From Amphiura filiformis (taxonomy: Eukaryota > Echinodermata > Ophiuroidea > Amphilepidida > Amphiuridae), in NCBI RefSeq assembly GCF_039555335.1, contig NW_027305505.1:996001-1060000 (forward strand): a DNA stretch of 64,000 bases, written 5' to 3'. The notes under the pieces were generated by a model. The model was not told the origin of the DNA and did not search any database. It worked only from the letters and a program-made list of their open reading frames with translations. Within the stretch, counting starts at the first letter, position 1. Every line of letters starts with the position of its first letter. Positions 33,408 through 44,217 of the stretch are shown one piece after another. The position numbers and the translations under genes were made by a program.

Positions 33408-34400
33408 TTAATAAGATGCTAAGTCGAGGAAGGCACGCACATCTTTGAGGCATTTTGGAGTTTCCCATTCCTGGATAACTCGGATCTTCTCCGGATCTGT
33501 GGCAATACCATCTCTTGACACGACGTGCCCAAGGTACAGCACACTCTTCTGAAATAACACACACTTCTTTGGCTTTAGTTTCAGATTGGCTTGTCTGAGT
33601 TTTTGGAACACTCTCATCAATCTGTTTAACTCTTCTTCTATGGTCTTGCCGAACACTATCACATCGTCTAAGTAGATCAGGAGACTTTCCAATTGTAGTC
33701 CTGCCATTATATTTTCCATGAGCCTTTCAAAAGTCGATGGAACATTACACAACCCGAAAGGCATAACTGTCCATTGGTATAGTCCTCCCCGCACTACAAA
33801 GGCTGATTTTTCCTTAGCTTCTTGATCTAACTCCACTTGCCAATATCCGGAGGCGAGGTCTAGTGTTGAAAACCACTGTGCTCCGGATAATGATTCCAAT
33901 GTTTCTTCAATCCGGGGAATCGGATAAGAGTCTTTAACAGTTACCTCATTCAACAATCTGTAGTCGGAGCAAAATCTCCGGGAGCCATCTTTCTTCGTGA
34001 CTAAGACAATCGGAGAGGCCCAAGGGCTCTCGGATGGCTCAATTGTCCCTCTCTTCAACATGTCTTTAACTTGCCTGTCAGCTTCTGCTTGCATAGCGGT
34101 TGCGAGTCGTCTCGGTTTTTGTCGGATTGGTGGAGCATTACCAGTGTTTATCCGATGTTTGACAATGCCGGTTCTCCCAAGATCACCATCTCCGGTTGAA
34201 AATACATCTTGATATTCCGTCATCAAATACGCAACTCATGCGTGGTACTCTTTTGGTAACTCCTGTGCTCTCGCTTCATACAACGTCTGCAGGTGCTCTG
34301 GTACATTCCTCTCCGACCTTTGTTTGTTTATTTCTTGATCTATCTTGTTCACAGTCTCCCAACCTACTACAGGGCTTACTGTTCCAATTGCGATATTAGA
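33408..34400 (-). pseudogene. Gypsy reverse transcriptase
   Basis: The frame 34226-33408 contains DYRLLNEVTVKDSYPIPRIE, FSTLDLASGYWQVELD (catalytic Asp123), MPFGLCNVPSTFERLM and the catalytic YLDD at 185-188. It continues upstream across an in-frame TGA (about 34237) to RDSNIAIGTVSPVVGWETV near 34400, where the insertion block begins. It copies element RNA into DNA in a cytoplasmic particle. Several Ser/Pro codons show the CTCCGGA bias typical of this element. Confidence 0.93.
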
Positions 34401-34426
34401 GTCACGCGGTAGCCGTGACCAGCAAG
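34401..34426 (+). repeat. 26-nt direct repeat flanking the insertion block (left copy)
   Basis: GTCACGCGGTAGCCGTGACC with AGCAAG, partner of 38491-38516 (two mismatches). GTCACG and CGTGAC can form a 6-bp hairpin. The left copy overlaps the end of the reverse transcriptase frame and is followed by a T run. Confidence 0.7.
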
Positions 34427-34599
34427 GTTTTTTTTTTTTTTTAAAAGACTGTTAAAGAAGACTAATAAGATGCTCCCGCGAGACTATATTTACACCTAAC
34501 ATTAAAACACTTGACTTCTATTGTTCTATGATATTTTTCGCTGGGTACAAAGTGTATCTAAAACCATGTTTAATGTTATTTAGAGTCCCAAATGTAATA

Positions 34600-35100
34600 T
34601 ATTGACTCTCTCTCTCTATGTGCCATATCCAGTGACGTAGGCGACCATGGAATGCCAATCCATCCTGTTCTTTGCCAATCTCAACAGCTTGATGTTATCC
34701 ACACCCGTCCAGGCTGCGATACTCTGAAGATAAGTTGTCCTCTGGCGCCCTCTGTCTCTCCTTCCATTAATCTTCAGGAACAAACACTCCAGATCATCTT
34801 TCCTCATACAGTGGCCCAGGAAATCAAGTTGCAGTTTCCGGATCTTCCTCAGGAGCGTCCGTTGACTGCCAGCTCTATGCAAAACTGTTTCATTTGTGGT
34901 GTGACTAGTCCAAGGGATCCTCAACATTCGTCTGAGGAACCACATTTCCGTTGATTGCAATCGATCTTTCATTGCCTTTGAGACTAACCAGCTCTCGCAA
35001 CCAACCATATCTTGACAAATCATTAATTCAAAAAGGGACACCAATCCTACAGTCAACCATTGTTTGATAATAAACAAACACTTTTGCTTCATTTCACGTG
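34600..35100 (-). pseudogene. RTE-type LINE 3' fragment
   Basis: A 158-codon minus-strand frame (35092-34616) with WFLRRMLRIPWTSHTTNE, LQLDFLGHCMRKDDLE and GRRDRGRQRTTYLQSI, the C-terminal region of RTE/BovB-like reverse transcriptases. It ends at a stop, followed by a short TC-rich tail on the minus side at about 34605-34616. The upstream catalytic part is absent, so it is a 5'-truncated insertion nested in the gypsy element. Confidence 0.88.
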
Positions 35101-36025
35101 GTATTTCATAGCGAAAATTAGTAGAAAATAATGCTGATCCAGAATTTTTGGATAAGGCTACAGCACTAGCGCACTACAAATATTACTGTATCCAAATGCT
35201 TGTTAAATTACTCGCGCATGCTCCAGCCGCTGGACCAATCACAGTGGACTCAGCGAGATCCTGCCGATGTTTGCCGAATGACCAGCCGAACTTTTAATCT
35301 TCGTGTGTTCGACACGGGGATTTTAGAAAGTTCTTTGAGGGTTGAATGATGTTTTGAATCTGACAACTTTCTACTCACATTTAGACAAAATGGCAATATA
35401 CACGAAGTTTTTTAAACCTTGAAAATCGGTGAAGAGATAAGGAAAATAATGACATTTTTCAGCGCACATGGCGCACATGTTTTTGATCATCGGAATTTTT
35501 AGGCAAGTTGACAATTCTGAAACATTTTGAGGTATAAATTTCATCGCAAGATTCACAATTTCTTGGATTTTTTTGAATATTTTGATTTTTTCCATCATCG
35601 GAAAACTACACAGTATAACACTGTGCAAGTTTTAACGTGTTACATTTTCGAGTTTTGTGTTACATTTAAGCCAAAGTTGGACCAAATTTGAGTAATATTT
35701 CGGATTTTCCCGTTTCTACTGCACGGAAGATCATAAGGCCGAATAAAAATAAAACATGTTTCTCGTCTCCTCCCGCTTCCTTTTTTGAGGCCGCTTCAAA
35801 TTTATTTTCAGTTTTTTTTAATTCAGTCAAAACTTTTGAAGAAAGATGTCTTGGAAGTTGAGATGTTTTCTATAGCCTTGCTAAATATGCAAGAAACAAT
35901 TCTGGATGGTTCTGTGATCACTAGCGGGGGCGTACCTACCAGAACAATAAAATAAAAAGGGCCTTAAGCCCCTCTTCCTCCTTTTTTAAACCCGGACGAG
36001 AAACACGTTTTTATTTTTACTCGGC
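35101..36025. other. Unassigned sequence in the insertion block
   Basis: No gene recognised. It is AT-rich in the first part and has two short C/T-rich runs near 35780 and 35980. Confidence 0.4.
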
Positions 36026-36170
36026 CAAATCATCCTCCAGACACGCTCCAGAAGACATGCAAATGCATGGAGTACAATACCAATCACCTGTTTAACTGGT
36101 ATTGATCAAAGTAATTCTTTGTACTCCATGCATTAGCATATCTTATGGAGCGTGTCTGGAGGATGATTTG
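36026..36170. repeat. 145-bp hairpin with 52-bp arms
   Basis: Arms 36026-36077 and 36119-36170 match in inverted orientation with about three mismatches (CAAATCATCCTCCAGACACG against its complement). The 41-base loop holds a smaller palindrome (ATACCA/TGGTAT). It could be a very small MITE or a hairpin precursor; no evidence of expression is available. Confidence 0.8.
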
Positions 36171-36536
36171 ATTCACGGCGGGAAATGCAGGGCAGCGTGA
36201 GTGAACACGGGTCACTGAATTAGCATAAAGGTCACACAAAACAGCTTCCGCGCAAGCGTGGTAACCTCACAGTAAAAAGTTTGACCTTACAAAGCTGTCG
36301 AGTATTTAGATACAACAGTATAGTGTGTAAGTTCGTAGTGTAGCGGGCAATCACCTGCACACTACTTTTTCAGATTTACTTCCAATTATACCCTAGCATT
36401 TTCTGAGATACCCTACATACAAATTCTGAGCCCCATTCGCCAAAAAATCAAGTTTTTCACACTTCTTTTGTTCTTTCCGGACGATCCACCCATTCATATA
36501 ATAAATACTGTACTTCGACACAGCAATTTACATCAG

Positions 36537-36605
36537 AGTCCCGTGGCTCAATGGTTTCGGCGTTCGACTCCGGATCCGGGGATCCGAGTTCGAAATCCGG
36601 TGACC
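36537..36605 (+). repeat. tRNA-Arg(CCG)-like sequence
   Basis: TGGCTCAATGG fits the A box, GCGTTCGACTCCGGATCC resembles an Arg anticodon arm with loop CTCCGGA (anticodon CCG), and GAGTTCGAAATCC the T arm. The acceptor arms GTCCCG and CGGTGAC pair poorly and the B box deviates, so it is probably a tRNA pseudogene or SINE head. Confidence 0.5.
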
Positions 36606-37130
36606 AATTGATTTTTTTCAACATTTTATTAAACAATAATTTTATTGTCATTAATCAAGGATAACACAATTTTAATCATCCAGTGCTATTGTGATATTAT
36701 TTTTTTTTTATCAAAGCAAGATGTTTGATTCTCAGGTTTATTATTTATTATATTTAAGGGCCTATTTAAAAAAAAAACCTATGTATATAGTGCAGCCGCT
36801 AGCAGAACAAATAATAAAAGAAATCTCTTTATTACTTTCTTTATTTTTTAAAATCTGAACAACACAACAATCTGAATAACACAAGAAACTAGATCAGGTT
36901 ACCAATATTTTTCTCATTTAAATAAAGTTCTGTTCTACCACGGGGCGATTCGCATGATAATAGGACAATAAAACATGTAATATGTATGAATGGTTGTTGA
37001 ATCGATCTAGAGATCTGTCCCTCTGTCATCTTCAGCTATCGTAGAACTGTATTCCGACATGACTGTCATTTCAATTGTTATACCGTTCCGGTTGGTTTAT
37101 TGCATACACTCTATAGGTGTGAAAAATTGT
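36606..37130. other. Unassigned AT-rich sequence
   Basis: Homopolymer-rich sequence between the tRNA-like relic and the satellite. No gene seen. Confidence 0.4.
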
Positions 37131-37299
37131 TCCACTAATATGGAAGGCCAGCAGGGACAAAAACGTATCCAAAAAGAGACAACCAAATATGGAAGGCCAT
37201 TAAAGTCATACGTAAAGACAAATTAGCAAAGCGGCAAAAATACCCAAAGGCCTGTTGAAGGGAGGGACTGTCCCCACCACAGACACACGGAACAACTTG

Positions 37300-38265
37300 G
37301 CACAGCCTATAGGAATGTGCAACAAGATTTTCCTCAGGGCTGCAAAGAACCACAAGCCGCGAAATTAGGATAGCCAACAAGCTTAAGCTATTTATTTAAC
37401 CCTCGATAGAGAGCAGGGCTTGAAGAATGAGGGAAATTAAAACCACAAACCGCGAAAGACCGCCAACAACCGCCGCTCAATAGGGATGTCAAACTAGATT
37501 GCCCCACATGGTTACAAAGAACCACAACCCGCGAATTTTGGATATCCACCTAAATTGACCCGCGGGGCTACAAAGAAGTATGGTTATCCAACAAGCTTAA
37601 GCTATAAATTACCCCCCTCCCCCCTCCTAAAGATCAGGGCTTGAAGAATGAGGGAAATTAAAAACCACAATTCGCAAAAGATCGCCAACAACCGCCGCTC
37701 AATAGGAATGTCAAACTACAAAGCAGGGCTACAAAGAACCACGAACCGCGAAATATGGATATCCAACCAGTTTAAAAGACAAATTAGACACCGATAGAGG
37801 CCAGGGCCTGATAAATTAGAGAAATTAAAACCACAAACCGAGAAAGAACGCCAAAAACCACCGCTCACTAGGGATATCCAACTAGATTGTCCCGCAGGGC
37901 TACAAAGAACCACACACCGCGAAATTTGGATATCCAACAAATTAAAACCACAAACTGCGAAAGACCACCAACAACCGCCGCTCAATAGAGACATCCAGCT
38001 AGATTGCCCCGCAGTGCTTCAAAAGCCACACACCGCGAAGTATAGTTATCCAACAAGCTTAAACTATAAATTAACCCCCGATAGAGGGTAGGGCATGAAG
38101 AATGAGGGAAATTAAAATCACAAACCGCGAAAGACCGCCAACAACTGCCGCTTAATAGGGATATCCAACTAAATTGCCCCACAGGGCTACAAAGAACTAT
38201 CAACCGCGAAATTTGGATATCCAACTAGATTGCCCCGCAGTACTACAAAAACCACAATCATTAAA
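37300..38265. repeat. Satellite with CAACAACCGCCGCTCAATAG units
   Basis: About five irregular units (spacing roughly 130-220 bp) sharing GACCGCCAACAACCGCCGCT, TAGATTGCCCCGCAGGGCTA, CAAAGAACCACAAACCGCGA and GAATGAGGGAAATTAAAA. Internal deletions make unit length uneven. Reverse frames over it are repetitive and not genes. Confidence 0.85.
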
Positions 38266-38490
38266 ACATAATTATCTTGCTAAGTCGTGGCACTTAGACG
38301 CTTCCGTAGTATAAGCCTTGCTATATAATTATACGCGTATTTCTCAGTAAATCGGACTGACTCTGTGTCTCGCTGGCATCGTCAACATTGGGTATGTGTT
38401 GTTCATATTTACATTTTCTTAGTTGCCTTTGAATAATTAAAGTATATTAAAATGTATATTGATCATATTATGTATCCCTATTACATTACA

Positions 38491-38516
38491 GTCACGCGGT
38501 AGCTGTGACCAGCGAG
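38491..38516 (+). repeat. 26-nt direct repeat flanking the insertion block (right copy)
   Basis: GTCACGCGGTAGCTGTGACC with AGCGAG, partner of 34401-34426. The two copies bracket 4.06 kb of unrelated inserts inside the gypsy pol region. Confidence 0.7.
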
Positions 38517-38685
38517 TTTTAAACATAAACGGCTGATAAAGTTTTGTTAGATTATTTACTGTCGTAAATCAAGGATAACATAATTTCAAACATCTGTTTT
38601 TCGTTTTATTCGCTTTATGGAGTACTTCGTAACCCGATGACTTACCAAGCTTGGAGCTGCTAGGCTACATTCATAAAAAGAAAGA

Positions 38686-39140
38686 AATCCACCAAAAAAA
38701 CGTTGACAACGTAAATGAAGTAGCAAGTTTAAAAAGCCCCCACCTCGGCTCACTTTTTGAAACTTGGTCCCATTTTGAATATCAACAGCAAATAGGTGTT
38801 TTTAAAATAGCATCATTGTCATTAACATGCATATTTGTTATTCGTTTAATTCAATCGATCATTCAATTGATCATGAACTTGATATTATAAAACAAAACAT
38901 AATTATATAGGATATTGGCCAAGAACAACATAATAACCTTTCTGATCGTTCCAGAATGCTAACAATTTAATATCGCATCGGCACATTAAGACACATAACA
39001 CTTTGTGTTTCAAGTTGATAATTATGACAAAGTTTAAATCCGTATCTTTTACAAATGGGACCAAGTTTCAAAAAGTGAGCCGAGGTGGGGCTTTTAAACT
39101 TGCTGCTTTCTTTTACGTTGTCAACGTTTTTTGGTGGATT
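38686..39140. mobile_element. 455-bp inverted-repeat element in the gypsy protease-RT linker
   Basis: Inverted arms of about 90 bp, 38686-38777 and 39052-39140 (AATCCACCAAAAAA against TTTTTTGGTGGATT; CCACCTCGGCTCACTTTTTG against its complement). It interrupts the gypsy frame right after the motif FNPTLSNLTVKE. No coding capacity. The target duplication was not resolved. Confidence 0.85.
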
Positions 39141-39828
39141 CTCCTTTACCGTTAGGTTTGACAGGGTTGGATTGAATACTCTGACGGGTATGTAATCAGG
39201 TTTTGTTGTATCCAAGTCTACAACCACTCTCGCCACCACAGCTCCTGCTTCTTTAAGTTTACTGCTCCCCGGTTCTAGGATTCCGAGTCCTTCAATTCCC
39301 GGGGTCTTATTAATTTTTCCAGGTATGAGCATCTCATGTCTCCGAATCTCAACTGCTCCTTAGGATCAATGGTGCATTTTGACATATACTCGTACATGAA
39401 ATCCATACCCAACATAGCGTCTTTCGTTATTTCGGCCACTACTACTGGCGTGAACATAGAAGCGGGTCCGATGTGGACGTTCATTTATACCCATCCTATA
39501 GACTTCCATCTGCTTGTTCTGCTGCATCTTTCATGGGAAAAAGAGCAGGCCTTGAGTCAACTGGAATACTGTTATACATCTGGACGGAAATAATAGTGTC
39601 TGTAGTCCCCGTGTCCACCAAGTATTCTACTGAGCAGCTGGCTATGTGTCCTTCTACAACTAGAGAGCGACCACGTTCTACATTTTCAGATGTTGGGTTT
39701 AATGACGGTTTTTGCTGATTTGTAGTCGCATTTCTGTTTACTGTTGGTTTTCCGGAGCCCACGCTACCGATTTCGACCCTTCCGGGGCTCCTAGGTTGGG
39801 CCGAAAATCGTTTCCCGGATGATTCCAT
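39141..39828 (-). pseudogene. Gypsy aspartic protease
   Basis: The frame 39828-39496 ends with VEYLVDTGTTDTIISVQMYN, containing the catalytic DTG of a retropepsin. After frame changes, VVVAEITKDAMLGMDFMYEY (frame 39484-39275) matches the late protease block (LGMDF). The next frame (39332-38967) carries the linker VVDLDTTKPDYIPVRVFNP before the inverted-repeat insertion. At least two frameshifts break it. The enzyme would cleave the polyprotein. Confidence 0.85.
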
Positions 39829-41277
39829 CCTCCTCTCGAGCTGCGAAACGTTTGAGGACAGCTTGCCTTATAATGATCCAATGCTCCACACCTGTAGCAA
39901 CCACTTCCTCTGCCTGGGTCTTGTCTACCACTTCCTCGTCGCCTTCCGGTTTCTGGCTTCTTCTGCGATGCCGACGTAAGCATTATCTGTTAGTTTTCTA
40001 ACAGCTTGTGCAAAATCTTGCAGACTTTCTTGTTTCTGTTGATGGCGACCACGAATCTGTGCCAAGTATAGTTCTGCTTGGCCGGAGAACGTGGTTTCTA
40101 ACCGCTTTACCAACTCCTGATAAGTAATTGTTCTCCACTCATCCTGCTGTCGAATTACACCTCTGGCTCGACCACGAAGGCTCATAAATAATTGCTGTGC
40201 CTTTTGGCTGTCAGTCCATCCGTTCCAAGTCGCGACAGACTCAAATTGGCTAAGGTATACCTGTAGAGGCATGTCTCCTTTGAATGCTTCGGGCGTAATT
40301 TGTTTCTGCTAAGGCCGCTCCATTCGGCTCCGGAATTTATCCATTCCTTTTATACAATCCTTTCTCCTTAACCTCCATGGTCCACTGCTGTGATGTGACT
40401 CCTCTTCTTCGGAGTCGACAGATTCTGTATCCGACATTTCTTCTTTGACTCTTCTAAAGTTGCCTTTATGTCGTTCTATGCTGACATTACCCGGGGTCAT
40501 ATCACCTCCATCCTTCCTTCGGACCTCTGAGCTGACTACTTGATGTGATGTCGGAGCCCGTTTCTTATATTTCTTATGACTGCCGGATGGTACCTGACCC
40601 GTTAGCATTTGACGGAGCTCACTACTTTCTTGTTTCAAATTCTCCAACTCCAACTTTATTTGTTATACCTCCTCGTCCTGATGGTTTCCGACTTGGGATC
40701 TTTGTCCATAATTAACACTTGCCGATGCATATGGGACCGCTGGAGTTTCACAACTTTGCGTCAGCTGCTCTTCTTTCATAAATTTGTTGGTCTGCATCGG
40801 CTCCCGGATAAACACATCTGGATCGGATGCCGTTGCTCTTCCGTACCCCGGTGGAATTCATGAACAATTCTTAATTTCATCATAACGCTCACATCTTCCA
40901 TCAGGCTACACGGCGCATCTTTTTGTGTCCTTTCATGTCTTTTGTAACTCGATTTGTCCAACTGTCCTTGGTTGCGTTTGTCTGGCATATTGTTCAGGAG
41001 AATCGTTTGCATCTCCTGAAATTGGCGTTGCTCCTGCTCTTCTCCCGGAGTTGATGCTCTTGCATACTCCACGTGGTCAGCCTCTTCTGAGCCACGAGCT
41101 GCAACATGCCTCTCCTCTCCGGAGACATTGACCGTCTCCCCGTACTGCTGCTGGGGATTCCTTTTAGCAGAAGACACTGTTTCTGAGCAAAACTCTGGCG
41201 GTGGCTCAATCCTTGGTTGGCTTAAATCACTTGCTTTTTGTTTCTCAGTTAATTTTGTCCGTAAGCGTTTAATTTCA
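39738..41277 (-). pseudogene. Gypsy gag remnant with zinc knuckle
   Basis: Four minus-strand frames (41177-40776, 40653-40309, 40272-39925, 39983-39738). The third has AQQLFMSLRGRARGVIRQQ and TYQELVKRLETTFSG, typical of the gag capsid region. The last has CYRCGALDHYKASC, a C-x2-C-x4-H-x4-C knuckle that binds RNA. The first frame is hydrophilic and Glu/Arg-rich and stays open upstream to 41277, where a LINE fragment abuts. Frameshifts at about 40700 and 39990 break it. Confidence 0.85.
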
Positions 41278-41610
41278 TTAAGTATTTATGACACGCTGTT
41301 TCATAGATATTACAGCGTGTGTGATGATACACTATATAATAAATAACAAACAAAAAATAAAAGCAAGCAAATAATATGGAACAAAAGAAAAGGTGTGTTT
41401 TAAGTCCTTTCTTAAACATTTGAAGTGATGGCACAGACCGCAGAGCAGGTGGTAAAGTGTTCCACAACCGAGGAGCCACATATGCGAATGATCTGTCGGC
41501 AGCAGATTGAAGAGTGCGAGGTGTGTAAGTTTGTTCAGTGAGTCTGGTAGTGTCAGTTGAAGATCGTAAGCCAGTCCATGCAGGTCACGGTTGTTTGATG
41601 GGATCATTTA
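41278..41610 (-). pseudogene. CR1/L2-like LINE C-terminal fragment
   Basis: Minus-strand frames encode SLNKLTH and, after a frame change, MAPRLWNTLPPALRSVPSLQ and MFKKGLKTHLF, the usual C-terminal end of CR1/L2-type reverse transcriptase proteins. It adjoins the broken gag start, so the gypsy 5' end was probably lost at or replaced by this insertion. Confidence 0.85.
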
Positions 41611-42774
41611 TTAGTTTTTCAAACAAAACATAATGTACAACCAAATTTTAGGCTTAAACCACCCGATACAGACAATAGTACACATTGACCAATATGTACT
41701 ACATACAAATAGTAACCATTAGGCAATGTGCAAAATTATATGTCCATATACTGCCGTGTATGCAGTACCCATTTCCCAATGTTACTAACATGTACTACAG
41801 TGTACATACCAGCCAGCGTGGACGAGTTAGTCACCGCCCAAGCCGATTGCAGCCTTGCAAACCAAATTTTGCCCAACCCTATATTGTAGTGGCCGATATT
41901 ATGGGCGCATTACACCAAATCACTGCGCGAAAGGTGCAATTGTGATGAGTTTGTTTGTTTGTTTTAAATGATCTTCCCGTAGGAACTCGACAACAACCCA
42001 TAATAGGAGAGGGTTACGGCCCGCACTACCCCACCCTCGGTCTACGCCAAGCTGGCCCAACTAGGCCAATTTCTACAAACTTTTACGTCTTTCAGGAAAT
42101 GCCATTTTGTAAGACTTGCATCTTGACAATCCATTTTGGACGGTACAATATTTGCTCTAGCCTTTTGGGTAACGAGAAAGGACTAACTGATTCCAGTCTC
42201 TAACAAGTTCCAGTTAAAAGTATATGGCTACTGGAGATGATGTCATGCGCGTATTTGGGTGGGGCTTTGGGGGCGCCAGCCTCCCGGTGTAAAAGCAGGG
42301 GGCGGCTAAAACTAAGGGGCGGTGGAAGAAGGGGTGGCAAAAAGTTGGGCGGCGAAAGAAGAAGCGGCGGCAAATAGTATCAGAAGAAGAAAGGGCGGAA
42401 AAAATTTGAAAAAGTATACAAATTTGTGACTATAGCCTACATTTATTGCTTTTAGGGCGCTAGCGCCTATAATCCTTATTTTTTTTTAAAAATTTTTTCT
42501 CTCTTCACTTTTTCAAACAACCTTAAAAAAATTGGGTCAACCTTTTCGGGCTGTTGACTAGGGGCGGAAAATTTTCTTCAGCCCCCCGGGATCCGGGCCC
42601 GGATAGGAGCGGCCATGGTACGCCACTGGATGTGGCGTCCTTAGGGACCATGTTCTTCGTGAGGTTGGCATGTTCTGATTTAAATGAAAGATGCTAACCT
42701 ATTAATGACTAAAATAGATATGATTTTATACCAATCGATTTCACAAGAAAAGTAGGCCCTGTCCAAATTACTGC
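41611..42774. other. Unassigned repeat-like sequence
   Basis: No gene recognised. A GGGGCGG/GGCGGCGAAAG-rich purine stretch lies at 42290-42400. A palindromic GGGCGCTAGCGCCTA is near 42455. Confidence 0.4.
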
Positions 42775-42777
42775 TAA

Positions 42778-43255
42778 GGGGTGGTGCAATAATTATGTGT
42801 ACCCCCGGGGGGAGAATTCTCAAAATGGTCTGCCAAAATCGCTTGCCCCCCCTTTGGCCGTGCCAAAAACCTTTGCCCCCCTTTCAACGTGCCAAAAACC
42901 TTTGCCCCCCCCTTTGACGTGCCAAAAATCTTTGCCCCCCCCTTGCACATGCAAGATTTTGGGGAAACCACATTTAAAACCTTAAAGTGTCTAAACATAT
43001 ATTGCGGCGCAGCGAGCAGGAAATTTTGCATATTTGAACGTGTTCGTAACGTTTTCCCACGCCTTTTAGGGCGTAATATAGAAACGGTGCCCAAAATATC
43101 TGTGCCAAAATTGCTTGCCCCCCCTTTCGACCTGCCAAAATCACTTGACCCCCCTTTCGACCTGCCAAAAATGCTTGCCCCCCTTTGGCCTGCCAAAAAT
43201 CTTTGCCCCCCTATAATTCACCCCCTGGGGATACACATAATTATTGCACCACCCC
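42778..43255. mobile_element. Harbinger-like MITE, copy 1
   Basis: Terminal inverted repeats GGGGTGGTGCAATAATTATG and its complement, flanked by TAA on both sides (42775-42777 and 43256-43258), the three-base target duplication typical of PIF/Harbinger. The interior is made of about 20-bp units GCCAAAAACCTTTGCCCCCC on both sides of a short AT-rich centre. No transposase. Confidence 0.8.
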
Positions 43256-43256
43256 T

Positions 43257-43612
43257 AACGGAACAAGTTTTAATACTAGTTTTGGCGTTGAAATAGCGGC
43301 GTCGCTTTTCAACATTTTTTTATAAAAAACTGAATCGAAGCTTAACCTTAACCAAAATCGAAGCTTAACCTTAATTAATACAGGGATGACGTTAAAAAGT
43401 GTAAAATATTATCACGCCTGGTAGAAAACGCCGCTTAAAAAAAAGTTGATTTTTACGTGCTTTTCAAAGGGGAAGTTATTTGGTGGTCTGCGCCCTTATA
43501 GTACTTATTTTACCCAGAATGCAACTCGTTGGCATACTATATTCCCAGTAATGACGATACTTTTCAATATTCATCATAATGACGTCACAAATATGCCAGA
43601 TTCCAAAATCTT
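43257..43612. other. Unassigned sequence between MITE copies
   Basis: No gene. It contains a direct pair CGAAGCTTAACCTTAA (about 43337 and 43360) and one TGACGTCA near 43577. Confidence 0.4.
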
Positions 43613-43797
43613 ATAGTAGGGGCTGAGCAATAATTAGCAAGCTGGGGGGGGCGTAAATGTCCAAATACGGTGATTGGCCCACCCTCCTGTTCTTGGCCTG
43701 CCAAAATCCCCATGCACATTGCAAATTTTTGTAGTTGCGGCCGCTTTGCCCCCCGGGCTGGACAAAAATTGTCCTTATTAGGATTGCATCCAGTGGC
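43613..43797. mobile_element. Harbinger-like MITE fragment, copy 2
   Basis: Starts with TAGGGGCTGAGCAATAATTA, a diverged left end, then TGGCCTGCCAAAATCC-type units. The right terminal repeat is missing and copy 3 follows directly. Confidence 0.6.
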
Positions 43798-43800
43798 TTA

Positions 43801-44214
43801 GGGCTGTGCAATAATTATGAGCCCCCAGGGAGGGGTAAAATTTCCAAATGGTTCGCCAAAAATTGCTTGCCCCCTCTCAGACCGCCAAAAATCGCTTGCT
43901 CCCCCCTCACGGCCCATCAAAAATTCTTTGCCCCACCCCTTGCGCATGGGATCCCAATTTACAAACCTTAAATGGTGCAGATGCATGTTGCGAGCGGAGC
44001 GAGTAGGAAAATTTGCGTATATAAGCGTGATCCGTACTGTTTTCCTAAGCCTTTTTAGAGCGTATTCAAGGCGCAACATGAATGTGTGCCAAAAATCGCT
44101 TGCCCCCCCCTCGGCTTGACAAAAATTGCTTGCCCCCCCCCTTTCGGCTTACCAAGAATGTCTTTCTCCCCCCAATTTTACCCTCCCCAGGGCTCATAAT
44201 TATTGCACAGCCCC
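43801..44214. mobile_element. Harbinger-like MITE, copy 3
   Basis: 414 bp. Ends GGGCTGTGCAATAATTATGA and its complement, flanked by TTA on both sides (43798-43800 and 44215-44217). Inside are GCCAAAAATCGCTTGCCCCC-like units as in copy 1. Confidence 0.8.
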
Positions 44215-44217
44215 TTA

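Larger units (their letters stand above)
28453..41277 (-). mobile_element. Ty3/gypsy LTR retrotransposon, 5'-truncated and split by insertions
   Basis: In element order (right to left): gag remnant (41277 to about 39740), protease (39828-39275), a 4.7-kb block of nested insertions, reverse transcriptase (34390-33408), RNase H plus integrase (33397-31170), an accessory zinc-finger ORF (30842-30213), a long 3' noncoding region, polypurine tract and 3' LTR (28453). The order protease-RT-RNase H-integrase defines Ty3/gypsy. Several frameshifts and stops make it inactive. The 5' LTR and primer-binding site were not found. A LINE 3' end abuts the gag remnant at 41277. Confidence 0.9.

Noticed and set aside
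41278-42240. 5' LTR of the gypsy element
   Set aside because: No match to the 3' LTR tips TGTGGCGGAA or TTCCGCTACA, or to its TATA/AATAAA region, and a LINE fragment is present instead.
42774-43296. Gly/Ala-rich and Pro-rich repeat proteins on both strands
   Set aside because: They translate the 20-bp units inside the Harbinger-like MITE.
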